Origin: Ascaris suum
Lineage: Eukaryota > Nematoda > Chromadorea > Rhabditida > Ascarididae
Direction: 5' to 3'
Assembly: GCA_013433145.1 (NCBI GenBank)
Contig: CM024169.1
Span: 8,874,817-8,938,816 of the forward strand
Length of the DNA: 64,000 nucleotides
Shown one piece after another: positions 49,141 through 64,000 of the stretch. The notes under the pieces were generated by a model, which saw only the letters and a program-made list of their open reading frames with translations, did no database searches and had not been told where the DNA came from. Each line of letters begins with the position of its first letter. Position 1 is the first letter of the stretch. The translations under genes and the position numbers were made by a program.

Positions 49141-49904
49141 GCTTGAATTTGTATCGAATTCGAAATTTCCTTAGCGGATTAGTGTGGCAAGTGGGAAGGA
49201 TTTTTAACAATTTGTGAACGATGGATGAGAAAGTATCAAAAAATATCGCGAAAGGGATACTTCAACGGTTTAATCACTTTCATATAAAATCGCTATGTTA
49301 GCTTCTATAAGTTGCCTCGATCAGCACAGGGATTGGTTAAATATTAATTCCGCGTGTGGTTGTTGATTCCTTGTGTAAAAAGAAACACGAATTGCTGAGA
49401 ACCTGCAAAGCACATCAAATGGTCTTATGTTTCGCTTTTTGAGGTCCTATCTACTCGAAAAATCTTCTTCATAGATTGCTAATAAGTAATAAAAAACATC
49501 GGCGATAACCCATCCAATCCTTAATCGAAGAAGCAACACATATATTTTCCAAAAACATTTTTACAGTTGCTTGCACAGAAGGAAGAACGACGCGACCTGT
49601 TGTACACTTGTTTTGTGATTGCTTTAAATGACGATGGCTCAACATGAAAGTCCACGTAGTTTGTCGCGTTGTAGTGAACAACACTATAAATACAAAATTT
49701 ATTTGGGCATTCACTTTAAAGTTAGTTGGTTCGATAATGTATGTAGTCCTTCGAAAATAATGAAGTGCTAACTAAGGTTTGAGCTGAATATCAGAACAGA
49801 TTTTTAAGCCGCATGCAAGATGGATCACCAACAGAGTGCGTTACAGTTAGGTGCGCAGATAAATCTTGCATAGACGATGGCAATGAAATGAGTGACTCGA
49901 CCAG

Positions 49905-50107
49905 CTGAATGTAAGGTCAACATGCAGATGACTGTCCGAGCAAACGGATGTATACGCTCGGCCCAGTTATTACAGAGTGGATTAGTGGGGCCAATGGAAA
50001 TGTTGCGAGTCAATAACAGCCTGGAGCGAATGTTCGAAGGTTCAAATGTGACATGTCTGGTTGAGCAATTAAATTTGCGAGTGCTCAGTTGCAATTTTGT
50101 CATGCAC
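49905..50107 (+). CDS. unrecognised coding-like exon with strong donor
   Basis: After a GACCAG acceptor the plus frame reads ECKVNMQMTVRANGCIRSAQ, then LLQSGLVGPMEMLRVNN and GSNVTCLVEQLNLRVLSCNF, ending CAC|GTAAGT. Four cysteines and a possible N-glycosylation site (NVT) suggest a secreted or extracellular segment. The minus strand is also open here. No family recognised. Confidence 0.3.
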
Positions 50108-52791
50108 GTAAGTTTATTTCGCATCTAAATTCACGTGAGACTACACGAAATGATCCTTTGAACACTAATTAGTGAACAAAGAAACGAACGCATACAAGCG
50201 CACTAATAGTTATTTTTGAGTGTGGAAAATTTTGTGAAATCGGAATGGAGTATTTCAAAAAAGTTTCGAAATTAATTCCTAATCCACTTTATCTACACTG
50301 ACTTCATTAATGCTTGAAAATTTCGCCTAATCTTATTGACACATTTTGGCTAGCTTCATTGGTACTATGCTTTTTGAAGGATTGATTCATCTAAAGACAA
50401 TCAGTTTTCTGCTATAGCTTGAAAGCGAAGAAAAAATAAGCATATGGATGACAAGGACGAGGGCACTAGCAATTGTGCTATCGGGATAAGCAGTCTCTCA
50501 TGCATTAAACTGACGTTACTATGGAAACCATTCCGTCAACCATTTTTCACTTTTATGTTCGTTTCATGATGCGATACGTTCATCGATAGCTTTATAGACG
50601 CCTCTGCACCCAACTGGGAAATTTTTCTCTTCAAGTTGACTGCTCACCATGTGTGTTTACGACAAAGAACTTTGGTACTGTCGCTTCGCATAGCATATAT
50701 CAGGAAAGAGAACGATATTTTGGATAGACAAGTCTGTTTAATCGACGGATTGCCTTTAAACATCGCACAGCTTTGCTTTCTTCGATTCAGTCTACAGACA
50801 ATATATAATCCTGGAATTATCACAAATTTTGAGCACTTTTCCAAACTCTGATGGAATATGACTAGTAAATTCTTCAAGGCATTGCCAGCATCTGTGCTGC
50901 CAATTATTTATGGTTAGTTCGAAGCTCGAGAAGAATCTGTATGGAGGAATATAGAAAAGCAGCTTTCAAAGCAAACATATCAAGAAAAAATTGGAAGGTT
51001 TCTGCAATGTTGGCAAATCTTGCCGTGAAAAGCCCAGAAACGTGAATTTTCGTCATTTAGGAGACCAAGTATCTATAGTTAATACGCAGATATCCTTCAT
51101 CAAGTACGCCAAAGTAGATTCCACAATATGCGCTTCAAAAGTAAACGTGTCCGCTGTTGTTGAATTTTTGTGAAACACAACGTAAATGCAGAGGTGAATT
51201 AAGAACATTGTAACCTGCTCGTATACGTACTATCCAAGGCTACCGTGGAAAATTCGTTAATTAATATATCAGGTTTGTTAATGGGCATTCTTACCTCTGT
51301 TTAAACTTCCACTTGTTATTCCCGCTGATGTTTGATATGCTGAAGCGTTGCCGATTCTGAACTACTGATAATAAGAAGGAGCATGGATGTTTAACTGCCC
51401 ATCTTGCTCTTGCCAGTGCTGCGCAATCTGCCGACTGTCACCTATTTGCATAACTCAGCTCATTTTATCTTCCGAGATGGTTATTTTAGAGTGTTGAATT
51501 TATTATAAAGAGTTTTGCGTGAATGACCCATGAGCTGCTATTTTAAAGAGTGGAGTAGCAAAAACGACCATAACTCTGCATATAACTGTATTAACCAAAG
51601 CGCTATGCAAAGAGTGGAAAACAATAACGAACTGAGAAACTATTGTGAAGAAAAGAGAAAGCTGCGCCCTTCTACGAGCTTCATGCTGTTACCATATATC
51701 AAGTTGTAGCAAAAGTTACCCGGTAATATTCCTTTCTAATCCGCAAAATCCGCTTTGCTCCTTGATGCGTAATAGACCAATTATATGCACACGGAAATGA
51801 TCAACAAGTACGGCTGTTACATTTATACTGCGAGGGTTTAAGGGTTTTTGATAGTCATTGCAATAAAGCGCAAAATTCGTGACGTGAGATGCCCTCTTTT
51901 TTCTTTTCGCAGATTTTAATGATTTTCGTGCAGCTTAGGAAAAGTGACACAAGAAACTGATGAAAAATTCGGTACACTAGCTCGAATCGTGGAGGACGGT
52001 GTCCTCAGTGCATCGCTTCCTCTTCTTTCCTCCTCCCCTGCCTTCTTTCACTTCCGCCATCAACTACAGCAACTTTCACGAATAATAACTGCAAAAGCGT
52101 TTTGCAGAAATCAAGAAATCGAAGCAATTTGATAGGTGTATCCATAGCGGGACGAATCAAAAGCTACAAAGAAGACGGTGACATAAGCAAAGCGCTCATC
52201 GTTCGAGGAACAATGCAAAGTGGGCCTCTAGACGTGCATCGTTTGCGTTTTGCATGTCAATAATTATCCACAACGATGTTCACAGACGCAGATGTAACTT
52301 GTGTTCGCATATACTGCCGCGCTCTTTTTTTTGCTAACGATGCTCACAAATTCTTTAAAGAATGACACTATTTTTTGGCTCCCAGATTCGCGCCAATATC
52401 GATTACTCATCATGTTGGAAAGACTCGATGCTTATCTCAAACAAACTTACCGACAGATCTCTTTATCGTGGCTCAGAGGCACCTTGGAAACATGTAAAAT
52501 AATGAGAAGTAAATCGGCGAGAAATCCAATTAATCCCTCTTTGAAGATCCCCTAATTTTCGAGGCGCAAATTCGCACTTCCACCTATCAATAATCTCTTC
52601 CGAGGTTGATGAATCGATAAGATAGCCATTATGAAGTGTCACCTAATGGTGTAGATTACATACAACTTATATGCAGGTTATATCCACCAAATATTACGAA
52701 TCTTCCTTAGGTGATTGCCAAGTCGAGTCTGCCGGACAAACGGAAGTACACATAAAGACGTATATACGCATCCATATGCTCAGATGTGACA
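50108..52791. other. no gene recognised
   Basis: AT-rich, with only short ORFs and no repeats of note. Confidence 0.5.
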
Positions 52792-52801
52792 TCACCATAA
52801 T

Positions 52802-53049
52802 TTGCTTCGCATATGCAAATTTCCAATGCAGTTTGTCCGCGAATGGAGTAACCACTGCACGTTCTTCAAATACTCTTCAAACGCCTCAAGTGCACTCGGA
52901 ATGGCGCTGCATGTGAAAGCTTTTCTGATTCGCTTCAGTAGCTCTTCGTTAGACATGAAGGTTGAATTGAAAGCAGTACAATCAGCAGAAATGCGCCCCA
53001 GAAGAGTGGCACGATATGCGTCCTGGCAAATCTTCGTAAAAGCCGCCAT
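52802..53049 (-). CDS. unrecognised coding-like exon
   Basis: Open for 85 codons: TKICQDAYRATLLGRISADC, then AFNSTFMSNEELLKRIRKAF and SALEAFEEYLKNVQWLL. The amphipathic helical look, spaced cysteines and NST sequon suggest a small secreted helical domain of a nematode-specific type, but I cannot assign it. The splice sites are unclear. Confidence 0.3.
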
Positions 53050-53804
53050 GTAATTGTTATACCTCTGCGTAAGTCAGCACATGTGTCTATCTGGTAGCTC
53101 TGACTCTCGAGCTAGAACGAGCGCAATCCACACCTTCAGTCCTGTGCCGAAATGTTTCCCCTTTCAAACACCTCGCTTTCCAAGAGAAAAGCCATGGACA
53201 TTTAAAAGCACCATGAAGTTGAATTTATTCTAGTCCCTGCTAGGTAAAGCCAAAATCAACTTTTTGGACAAGAGTCTGAGCAACCGACCGATCCCCTTTT
53301 ATCACTACTACCTTAAAAATTTCAGATAAAAGCGTCGCCAGCATTATTTCAGGATATTTGGACAGAGATCTTTCTTGTTGAAGTAAAATGCAGCAGCGCC
53401 TCTCGTGAGTACCAATCTCGGAGCACTTTTCGTTCTTTTTTTTAACGAGCGTCAACTAGACATTCATCTGACGCCAAAGTGGGGACCTATGAAAGTCTCC
53501 ATAATAGAATCTCTTTTTTTCTCATGTAGCTTAATATAATAGAACTTGTTGAGCTTATGAACGCAATATTTGATTTGAATCATTTTGCAATTAAGTTGGA
53601 TGCATCTAACTGACTGATGGGTTTCCTAAAGACGTAATAAAACAAATCCTGTGAATTTAGCGATTTCCAGAACTACAAAAAAGGTGTTAGCCAACTTAGT
53701 CACTCAGGTAGATGATTGCTACAGTTTAGAAACGGAAACAATCAGGGCCACACATTTTGACAGCGGGAACACATCACTACGAGCTCAAGTTTTGATCTAA
53801 CTTT

Positions 53805-53972
53805 CCGTGTTGTAAAAGCGATTTTTCAGGACAACCGATTCCTTTTCCGTGTTGTAGAAATGATTTTTCAGTACGACCGATTCCCTTTCCGTGTTGTAGA
53901 AACGATTCTTCAGGACAACCAATTCCTTTTCCGTGTTGTAGAGAAGATTTTTCAGTACAACCGGTTGAGTAA
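53805..53972 (+). repeat. four 42-bp tandem repeats with TTTTTCAG motifs
   Basis: Units at 53805, 53847, 53889 and 53931 each begin CCGTGTTGTA and contain GATTTTTCAG or GATTCTTCAG, a near-consensus nematode 3' splice site. The unit is a multiple of three, so the frame stays open as a 14-residue repeat (FRVVExIFQxNRF). Whether it is coding is unclear. Confidence 0.85.
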
Positions 53973-54938
53973 AAGTTCGGGGATCGTCATAAATCTTTCA
54001 TGGATGCTGCCGTACTTATGCACTCCACTTCGTAGGGTATATATTAGTGCTATACAGATATACTGTTCCACAGTTCCTCATACAAAATTTTGTCATTATT
54101 CTCTGATTAGAACACCGAGAAAAGCTCTTGAAAAAGATTTTTGTTTTTTCATACGCCATTCTACTGAGGCAAAATTATAATAGTTCAACAGGTGAAAATC
54201 CTACTAGTGTTCTCTAATGTGAGAGCGGCAACATATGAACGCCCGCGAGAGTTTTTGCATTCATCGAGAATCGGTTCTCATAGAAACTATTTTTCAGCAA
54301 CACTCTCTTACTGTTGCGCTAATATCGTCATAAATAAACTCTCGTTGGTTTCGTGCATAAATACACCGCTAAATTATGAAAAAATGTGCACCTGCTTCAT
54401 TACTATTTCGTGCTTTACACTGTTACAACGATGATAATCTTACTAACATTTTGAACTTAATGCTTGCCTCGATGAAATTAGTAAGATGCATTAAATGAAT
54501 GCTTGTTATTGAAAAAAACGTATATCTGATGAAAGACGAGTGATTAGTCCCATTAGGGCTACAAAAATATCACCGAAATAGTAGCAGTGATAACAGGTTA
54601 TCTACCATTTGAGGTGAGCAATGTTTGCACTGATGGCCTAAGTGTTTTCCAAATTCCTTGAAAGCAACTAATTGCTCAGTGGAGAGATTTAAGAAAATGA
54701 ATCTGACCTTTTAGGAGACATAAACTATTGTTGATAGAATTAAATGTTTTTAGAAAATGCAAAAGTTCATTATTATAAAGAGAGATCCAATGTTTATTTT
54801 CAAGAAGAGAGGAAAAAATCTCCGAAAAATCCTCTAAAATTTGAACATTTTTGTTTCCAGTCGAGTTCAATCCGCACAGGAAAGTGGGAATAATAGGCAG
54901 TCCAACAACTAGACCTCTCTATTCGTTCTCTCAGTATT
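53973..54938. other. no gene recognised
   Basis: AT-rich with short ORFs only. Confidence 0.5.
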
Positions 54939-55150
54939 GTGAGCAGAAAGAAAAAGACAACAAGAGAAAAAGTTGTTCGTAAACCATCGAGTGCAGCGAT
55001 GGAATCTCGTGTGGATCGGACATGCTTCATGACGCATGCGATGAGAGCGCTCTCGTTGTCAAATAGGCGAACGCTTGGGATTTCCGTTATCGCATCGAAA
55101 CCGCTCACCAATTTTGACATCACAATTTCTACAGTGAATGCAACGCAATA
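54939..55150 (-). CDS. unrecognised coding-like exon
   Basis: The minus frame reads IVMSKLVSGFDAITEIPSVR, then LFDNESALIACVMKHVRS and DSIAALDGLRTTFSL. The opposite strand is also open. No family recognised. Confidence 0.25.
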
Positions 55151-55260
55151 AAAAGCTTTAAAACAATGCGAATGCATTTCTTTGAACTCATTATTTCCCA
55201 AACCTTAAACCTGTGTTTTAAAGAATGGAAGAATGTGTAAAATCAAGGGATTGAACTTAA

Positions 55261-55330
55261 GCGCGAAAAGCAAGTGGATAGCCTCCGTATTCCAATGAAA
55301 TATGGAGGCTATCCGCTTTGCCTTTAGCGG
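55261..55330. ncRNA. pre-miRNA-like hairpin candidate
   Basis: Arms of about 30 nt fold back around a TCCAATGAAA loop. GGATAGCCTCCGTAT pairs with ATATGGAGGCTATCC with one mismatch, and pairing continues outward imperfectly (GCGCGAAAAGCAAG with CTTTGCCTTTAGCGG) with one bulge. Size and imperfect pairing resemble a nematode miRNA precursor, but a small inverted-repeat transposon is equally possible. Confidence 0.35.
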
Positions 55331-55701
55331 GAGAATTGACTTGTCTGAAACTCTTCAGGAAATTTCAAAAACCGAGGTCCATTATCGAAATATGCGATCT
55401 TCGCAGTCCAGTCTACATCCGACGTGGACATTTACCAGACGAACAAGCATACTAGAACAAGTGACATGTTACCTGTCCCTGCATTTTTCACGTAAATGAC
55501 CCGCTTATCAATAAAAGTAAAGTGCGCAAAATAACGTCCAGGTGACTCAACTTATCTGATAGCCCCTCAAATCTACAAAGCAACGGACATAAAAATTGAA
55601 AGAGATATTAACGTATGGGCATGAATTCGATGTCGTTACTCCTTTAGAACTCACTTCTTGCTCGCAGGTATTCAGTGTAGTTATGCCTTCATCTTTGCTG
55701 T

Positions 55702-55870
55702 CTATGACGACAGCCTCGGATGTACTGACATCGCATCACACGTATAATTTCCAATGAAATTGAAAATGTTGAGATCTCGGATTGCGAAGTTCATGGATGT
55801 GTTGCAGGAGACGACAGCCGTAGGCATACACGAAAGAAATTTAGGAACACCACTTAGCAAGAGGCAAAGC
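55702..55870 (-). CDS. unrecognised coding-like exon
   Basis: The minus frame reads GVPKFLSCMPTAVVSCNTSM, then NFAIRDLNIFNFIGNYTC, then DAMSVHPRLSS and a stop. Cysteines and NTS/NYT sequons suggest a secreted protein end. No family recognised. Confidence 0.25.
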
Positions 55871-55899
55871 TTTGAGAGTTTATTAACAAAAACCCTCAA

Positions 55900-56867
55900 T
55901 AATCCTTTTTTGCATTTGTTGCATTTGAAAATAATGCCTGCTAAGCGGATGTGAAATTACGTTTATGCAAATGCTTTGGAAGCAGAACAAAACAAACGAA
56001 GAAAGAGATAGTGTGGTCGAGTAAGCACATTTATGCATTAATGAGCGTATGCAGCTTGTTGAGTGAATATTGGAGAATGCGTGAAGCTAACGCAATATTT
56101 TGTGCTCTCTCACTTATATCGATTCATAGCCGTCGTCCGCATTTATACAGCGAAGCTTCAATTCAAAATTCGCATCATTCCTAGCCAAAATGCCCTTCGT
56201 TGACAAATGTGAAGCGCGATTCAGTGAGTATGCTCTTTCGGAAGATGGCCTTTCCTTGACGTCCCTCGATCATATATATTGCGTTGACGCCATGATATTA
56301 AGATGTTTCAGGAAGCCAAGCATCAATAAACACTATTTTTAGATGAAATGAAAGTGACCCTTAAAAGTACCTATCTGCAAATGCGACGGCCAAGCAAGCA
56401 ACAATCAGAAAAATTAATTTCTCTGTGAACACAGCTTACGTCGTACATCGGCACATACTCTTTCTAAACGCCACCTCACGTTGCCTAAGCACCGATCCAT
56501 ATAAATTAGGAGAAACCGGATGTTGAGTGGAAAAACATACCAGATGAGCTGGTGCTATATACGCTGTTCTATTCATACTCATGCGACCAACCACTTTGAC
56601 AAATTACGGGCAATTAGTGGACTACGGAAAAAGGCCGGCAAACCTTTAGAAAGCAATTTGTTCATATTTCAGCTGATCATATAAACTGCTTATAAATATT
56701 TCTTCAACTCGACCGGTTGCAAAATTTGCGCGGGTTTTTAGGCAAAACTGAATGATTACAATTATTATAATTTATTCTTAATGGTAATTAGTTGTCACGG
56801 AGCAATCTATCAACATGCCGCAGCGCTAAAATATCTTTGCTCTAGCTCCAGAACTTCGAGCACGTAG
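55900..56867. other. no gene recognised
   Basis: AT-rich; short ORFs only. Confidence 0.5.
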
Positions 56868-57115
56868 AACACGCGCACACCAACCCACACACATACTACG
56901 TATATACGCGCACCCAGACTAACGCACCCACCCACTCGCTGACACATCCACACCTATGCGGACATACATTCCCACGTGCGTACACATACCCATGCACCCC
57001 TGCACATACATCCACGTACATATGCATACGCACTCAACAGATATATCCACAACAAACGCACAACAGCGCACAAACGCATGCGAACACACACATGTACACG
57101 CACACGCATTATGTC
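56868..57115. repeat. degenerate CA-rich microsatellite
   Basis: CACACA, CGCACACC and ACACATAC-type units throughout. ORFs rich in Thr/His (plus) or Val/Arg/Cys (minus) are products of the repeat. Confidence 0.85.
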
Positions 57116-57239
57116 AGGCTCATACAAAGCACAGACGCTGTTGCAAACACCGGTAAACACATCCATGCCCCGGTTCTGGGCAAACCCTGACTGGCGCAGT
57201 CTCGGAACAAGCCGGTGCAAAACGGCCTGAGAGTCTGCC

Positions 57240-58170
57240 TAAATAGCAAAAGTCAAAAGCGCCTAGGAAAGTTTGCTTTGAGTCACCCGTAACGTTGAGT
57301 CGCCAAGGATACAAGCTAGTAGTTCCAATTTGGGAATGGTAAGGCCTTTAGTACGAGATACGCAGGCTCTGGCGTATATAAGCGCCGAAGCGTTTCCTTG
57401 TTTAGTGAAACAAATTCTTGCCTCAGACGCGGATGCGGAGGCGTCAACAAGTGTATGCAGCTCCTCATGTTCACCAATGGGCGCATGTCGAAGCAAATAG
57501 AATGTTTGGGAACTTCAGGAACTCAAGAGTCGTGTTCACTCGGCGGCGCTTTCGTCTGTCAAATGTTCAGCCTAGTTCACTTTCACTGTTCATCCTAGTT
57601 CACTTTCTTGATCCGCGAACGCTGGACACATGTTTTGAATGGAATGAGCGCAGGACTGATGAAGCCTATCCAGTCGAAGGCTGAGGTGAGAAAAATAGTG
57701 CCTTCTGTCGCTGGATTTGGAACATCGGGCATATGGATTTGAAGATCGTTTTGATTAGCGACACAGAAGATCCCTGAGGAAATGGTCATAGCTCTTGGAA
57801 GGGAATCTTCATATTTGACTGCCAAATTCTGATTTCTATGTGCCGTACCGTCAGATGCCCATACCTGCCTTCTAAAACAACTAGTGTGCCTCAATGCACG
57901 CGTGGGTAGCTCCATCGACAGAACTTGCATTCATAAGATTGTAGGCGGGCCAAATATTAGCCCTTATTTCTTTGTCAAGAACTATGCCTTCTCGCGAGTA
58001 GGAATATTGCATGGCTCTTGAAAGAATGAAGGGACCCATACATACAAAAAATGGACCTCACACAAATCTATGCAACTTGGCTGGTTGCTTCCGAAGGTCG
58101 TTCTTTACCCCGCAACCAGAGGAGCTTAGTGAAGTCACTGACAGCCTTGAGGCGAGCTGAAGAAACGCCT
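57240..58170 (-). pseudogene. decayed Bel/Pao LTR-retrotransposon pol (reverse transcriptase to RNase H-like region)
   Basis: Minus-strand fragments in shifting frames keep the Bel/Pao order. TKLLWLRGKERPSEATSQVA then a stop matches the RT segment before the active site; PFILSRAMQYSYSREGIV with KEIRANIW matches the segment that normally leads to YVDN, here degraded. SAFDWIGFISPALIPFKTCV matches the DPLGxxSPxxxPFK block, and LHTLVDASASASEARIC with LTIPKLELLACILG matches the DAS...TIPRLEL block of the RNase H region. Stops and frameshifts make it non-functional. Gag lies upstream (higher coordinates) if present, but I could not recognise it. A link to the SL1-bearing LTR-like repeats at 4-20 kb is possible but not shown. 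Confidence 0.75.
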
Positions 58171-59454
58171 TTTCTTATACATCAGCACCAACAACAATAG
58201 GTAGAATCTCCGTCGTAGCAACACTCCAGTCGTCTCGGCGATCATACGGGTGTCCGCGAGATGTAATCGCTTAGACTGCTGTACAGTCTTAACTTCAGGC
58301 TTTCATCGAATACCACTGGCGGTCTGCCAGTTTGCGTAGAATGTTAGCGTAGAATTGCTTGGTCTGGGCTGTAACGTTCAAGCACTTCAGAGACATAACA
58401 GTCGACTGCTGTTATTAGCCGCGTCCAAACTATGGCACGAAAAATTTCGGCCAGGGCTTTTAAACTAAAGTTTGCGGAAATTCACGCTATCGTAGGTGGA
58501 CCCTTGCAGGTGGGAGGTGATCACCTCAACCTTTCCAAAATGTGGAACAAACAGTCTTTTCGATCAATCGTCCTGAGGGGGAAATATAAAAGGCGGAGTG
58601 AACTGAGTCGATGAAGACAACATTGGCGGGCCCTCCAGCTCCAAAGCACACTACGCGGAACCTTTTGCGAACGACACCTTGAAGTCAAACCATATGCCAT
58701 CCTCCTGCGAGGATATTTCACCTCCCGCGCGTAACATATTGTAACAGTGGCAACGATTCCCCCGCGAAACCAGCCTTTGTATGCGACGTATACAATGATG
58801 CCTCTATGATACCAACATTTATTTTTGTGTACACATTATCACCGCAGTCATCCGACCAAACAGTGTGCCCTTGAACCAGTCCTTGCCACTTAGCAGTTCT
58901 GAAAGCGGAAAAACATCATTGCAGTGGTCACACTGTAATAGCTCACCAAATACTCCCTCGCAACACTCACTTTCAATGACGAGTCTTTTTCACATTACAG
59001 CTTAATCACTTTCTGCACCCTTGACATTCTTCGTGATCATATAGTGTGGTGTTCTGGAGCTCGTGGCAATACGGTGGTAATACCTGCTTGATTGATAAGA
59101 TTTCCTTATCTGTGACAAGGCTGTGGAATTTTCGTCCCTCCGCAGTAGGAAAGAGGCCAATCATTTACTCGTGCCGCCAGGACTATCTGCTTTTAGCTCC
59201 CCATCACAATGCCCAAATCAAGAACATCGCTTCCCATGAAACGCCTGTGAATTGCTTCCGTCGTCCTCACTCCTCATCTTACGCACAGCTTCGCCTTTCA
59301 GCTCTACCAAATCTATAGGACTTTCAAACAACGGTATCATGGCACTTCAAACATCCCAAAGCAGTGCCGCAAAACACACCAGCAGCATTTTACTCATCAA
59401 AGCGATATGGGCCCGCTTTGGAGCTTGTTGCCGGGAACGGGTTTAGAACTTTGA
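58171..59454. other. possible remnant of the Bel/Pao 5' part, nothing certain
   Basis: Would hold gag and protease of the minus-strand element if it was once complete. Short ORFs on both strands; no motif recognised. Confidence 0.35.
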
Positions 59455-59460
59455 TTTATT
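59455..59460 (-). terminator. AATAAA downstream of the Asn/Ser/Leu-rich ORF
   Basis: Canonical polyadenylation hexamer on the minus strand about 100 nt after the stop at 59561. Confidence 0.4.
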
Positions 59461-59560
59461 GTGATCAGCAGCAGCAAATGAGATTGTTCAGTTATGATGT
59501 TGCAAGCCCTCTCCATGAACTCCAGGCAGGAAAATTAGTCAAAAGATGGCTGGAAACTTC

Positions 59561-59896
59561 CTAGCTGCGAAACACAGCACTTACGCGGTAGCAGTTGCTG
59601 TTGCTAAAGTTGTTGAAGTTGCGGCTGTTGCTGAAGCTACTGTTGCCGTAATTGCTGCTTCTAAGACTGTTGATGTTGTAGTTAAGGTTGTTGATATTGT
59701 TATTAAGGTTGTTGAGGCTATTGCTGAGGTAGTTGAGGTTGTTAAGGTTGTTGCTGAGGTTGCTCAGAGTGTAACTGAGGTTGTTGTTGAGATTGTTGAG
59801 AGCGTTGTTGAGGTTGCTGCTGCTGTAGCTGCTGCTGCCGTAGTTGTTGCTGAGGTTGCTGTTGAAGTTGGAGGACCACTGGTTGTTAAACGACAT
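59561..59896 (-). CDS. small Asn/Ser/Leu-rich low-complexity protein
   Basis: Single ORF of 111 residues from ATG at 59896: MSFNNQWSSNFNSNLSNNYG, then SSNLNNALNNLNNNLSY and similar repeats, ending CYRVSAVFRS. Nearly all codons end in C or T (AAC/AAT, CTC/CTT, AGC/AGT) and differences between repeat units are mostly synonymous pyrimidine changes. This supports this frame over the Gln-rich frame (broken by TAA/TAG) and the Val/Ala-rich opposite strand. TATATAA lies 75 nt upstream (59971-59977) and AATAAA about 100 nt downstream. A GTAAGT after CYR could be a donor, giving an alternative end. No signal peptide or known domain; function unknown. Confidence 0.5.
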   Translation of the reverse strand: MSFNNQWSSNFNSNLSNNYGSSSYSSSNLNNALNNLNNNLSYTLSNLSNNLNNLNYLSNSLNNLNNNINNLNYNINSLRSSNYGNSSFSNSRNFNNFSNSNCYRVSAVFRS

Positions 59897-59970
59897 TGCG
59901 ACAGACGAAGGAGACGATCCAGGCACCTTGTTGCTCGCCAAGCACAATGACAACTGATGATTCCGTGGCC

Positions 59971-59977
59971 TTATATA
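59971..59977 (-). promoter_or_regulatory. TATA box upstream of the Asn/Ser/Leu-rich ORF
   Basis: TATATAA on the minus strand, 75 nt before the chosen ATG. The upstream in-frame Met (60008-60010) lies before this box, which favours the 59896 start. Confidence 0.45.
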
Positions 59978-60010
59978 TCGAAATTTTAAGCAAATTCTGT
60001 TTATTTTCAA

Positions 60011-64000
<3,990 letters not shown>

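Noticed and set aside
59561..59896. Gln-rich frame with TAA/TAG in Gln positions, as in a ciliate-type code
   Set aside because: The host genes here use TAA and TAG as stops, and pyrimidine wobble in the Asn frame explains the CAA-to-TAA changes.
59546..59950. Val/Ala-rich 134-aa plus-strand ORF
   Set aside because: Antisense shadow of the Asn/Ser/Leu-rich minus ORF; the codon-position pattern favours the minus frame.

Overview
The window is eukaryotic and almost certainly nematode. It is AT-rich, genes are split into short exons with TTTCAG-like acceptors and 0.3-2.3 kb introns, and a repeat carries a perfect copy of the 22-nt nematode SL1 spliced leader. The best protein matches (MIG-15 kinase CNH domain, HMIT sugar transporter, nematode LACT proteins) follow Caenorhabditis-type sequences. 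With introns longer than in C. elegans, this suggests a clade V (strongylid-like) worm; that last step is inference.

Layout. (1) 0-2.5 kb, plus strand: the last three exons of a mig-15/MAP4K4 orthologue. (2) 4.4-19.9 kb: three copies of a 1.4-1.7 kb LTR-like repeat, two facing each other about 9.8 kb apart (4364-6094 and 15897-17616) and a diverged third (18503-19920). Each has a TATA box and the SL1 leader followed by GT. In copies 1 and 3 I checked base by base that SL1 can pair with a downstream sequence. Between the first two copies are coding-like minus-strand exons I cannot name (8.8-9.5 kb) and a frameshifted coding-like region (10.7-11.2 kb). (3) 21.7-34.2 kb, plus strand: thirteen exons of a proton/myo-inositol (HMIT/SLC2A13-type) transporter, all joining in phase except for a one-base frameshift in exon 4. 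(4) 35.2-42.8 kb, minus strand: six exons of a LACT/LACTB-type serine beta-lactamase-related protein, tail to tail with the transporter. (5) 43-57 kb: mostly sequence without recognisable genes, with isolated coding-like exons, a 42-bp tandem repeat carrying splice-acceptor motifs, a pre-miRNA-like hairpin and CA-rich microsatellites. (6) 57.2-58.2 kb, minus strand: a decayed Bel/Pao retrotransposon pol. (7) 59.5-60.0 kb, minus strand: a small TATA-driven Asn/Ser/Leu-rich ORF whose codons nearly all end in a pyrimidine. (8) two long (TA)n tracts at 60.5 and 63.4 kb.

The three named host genes are unrelated in function (kinase signalling, membrane transport, hydrolase-fold protein) and I see no operon. 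The most unusual signal is the SL1-bearing repeat family. All coordinates come from reading the sequence by eye; no search or folding program was run.
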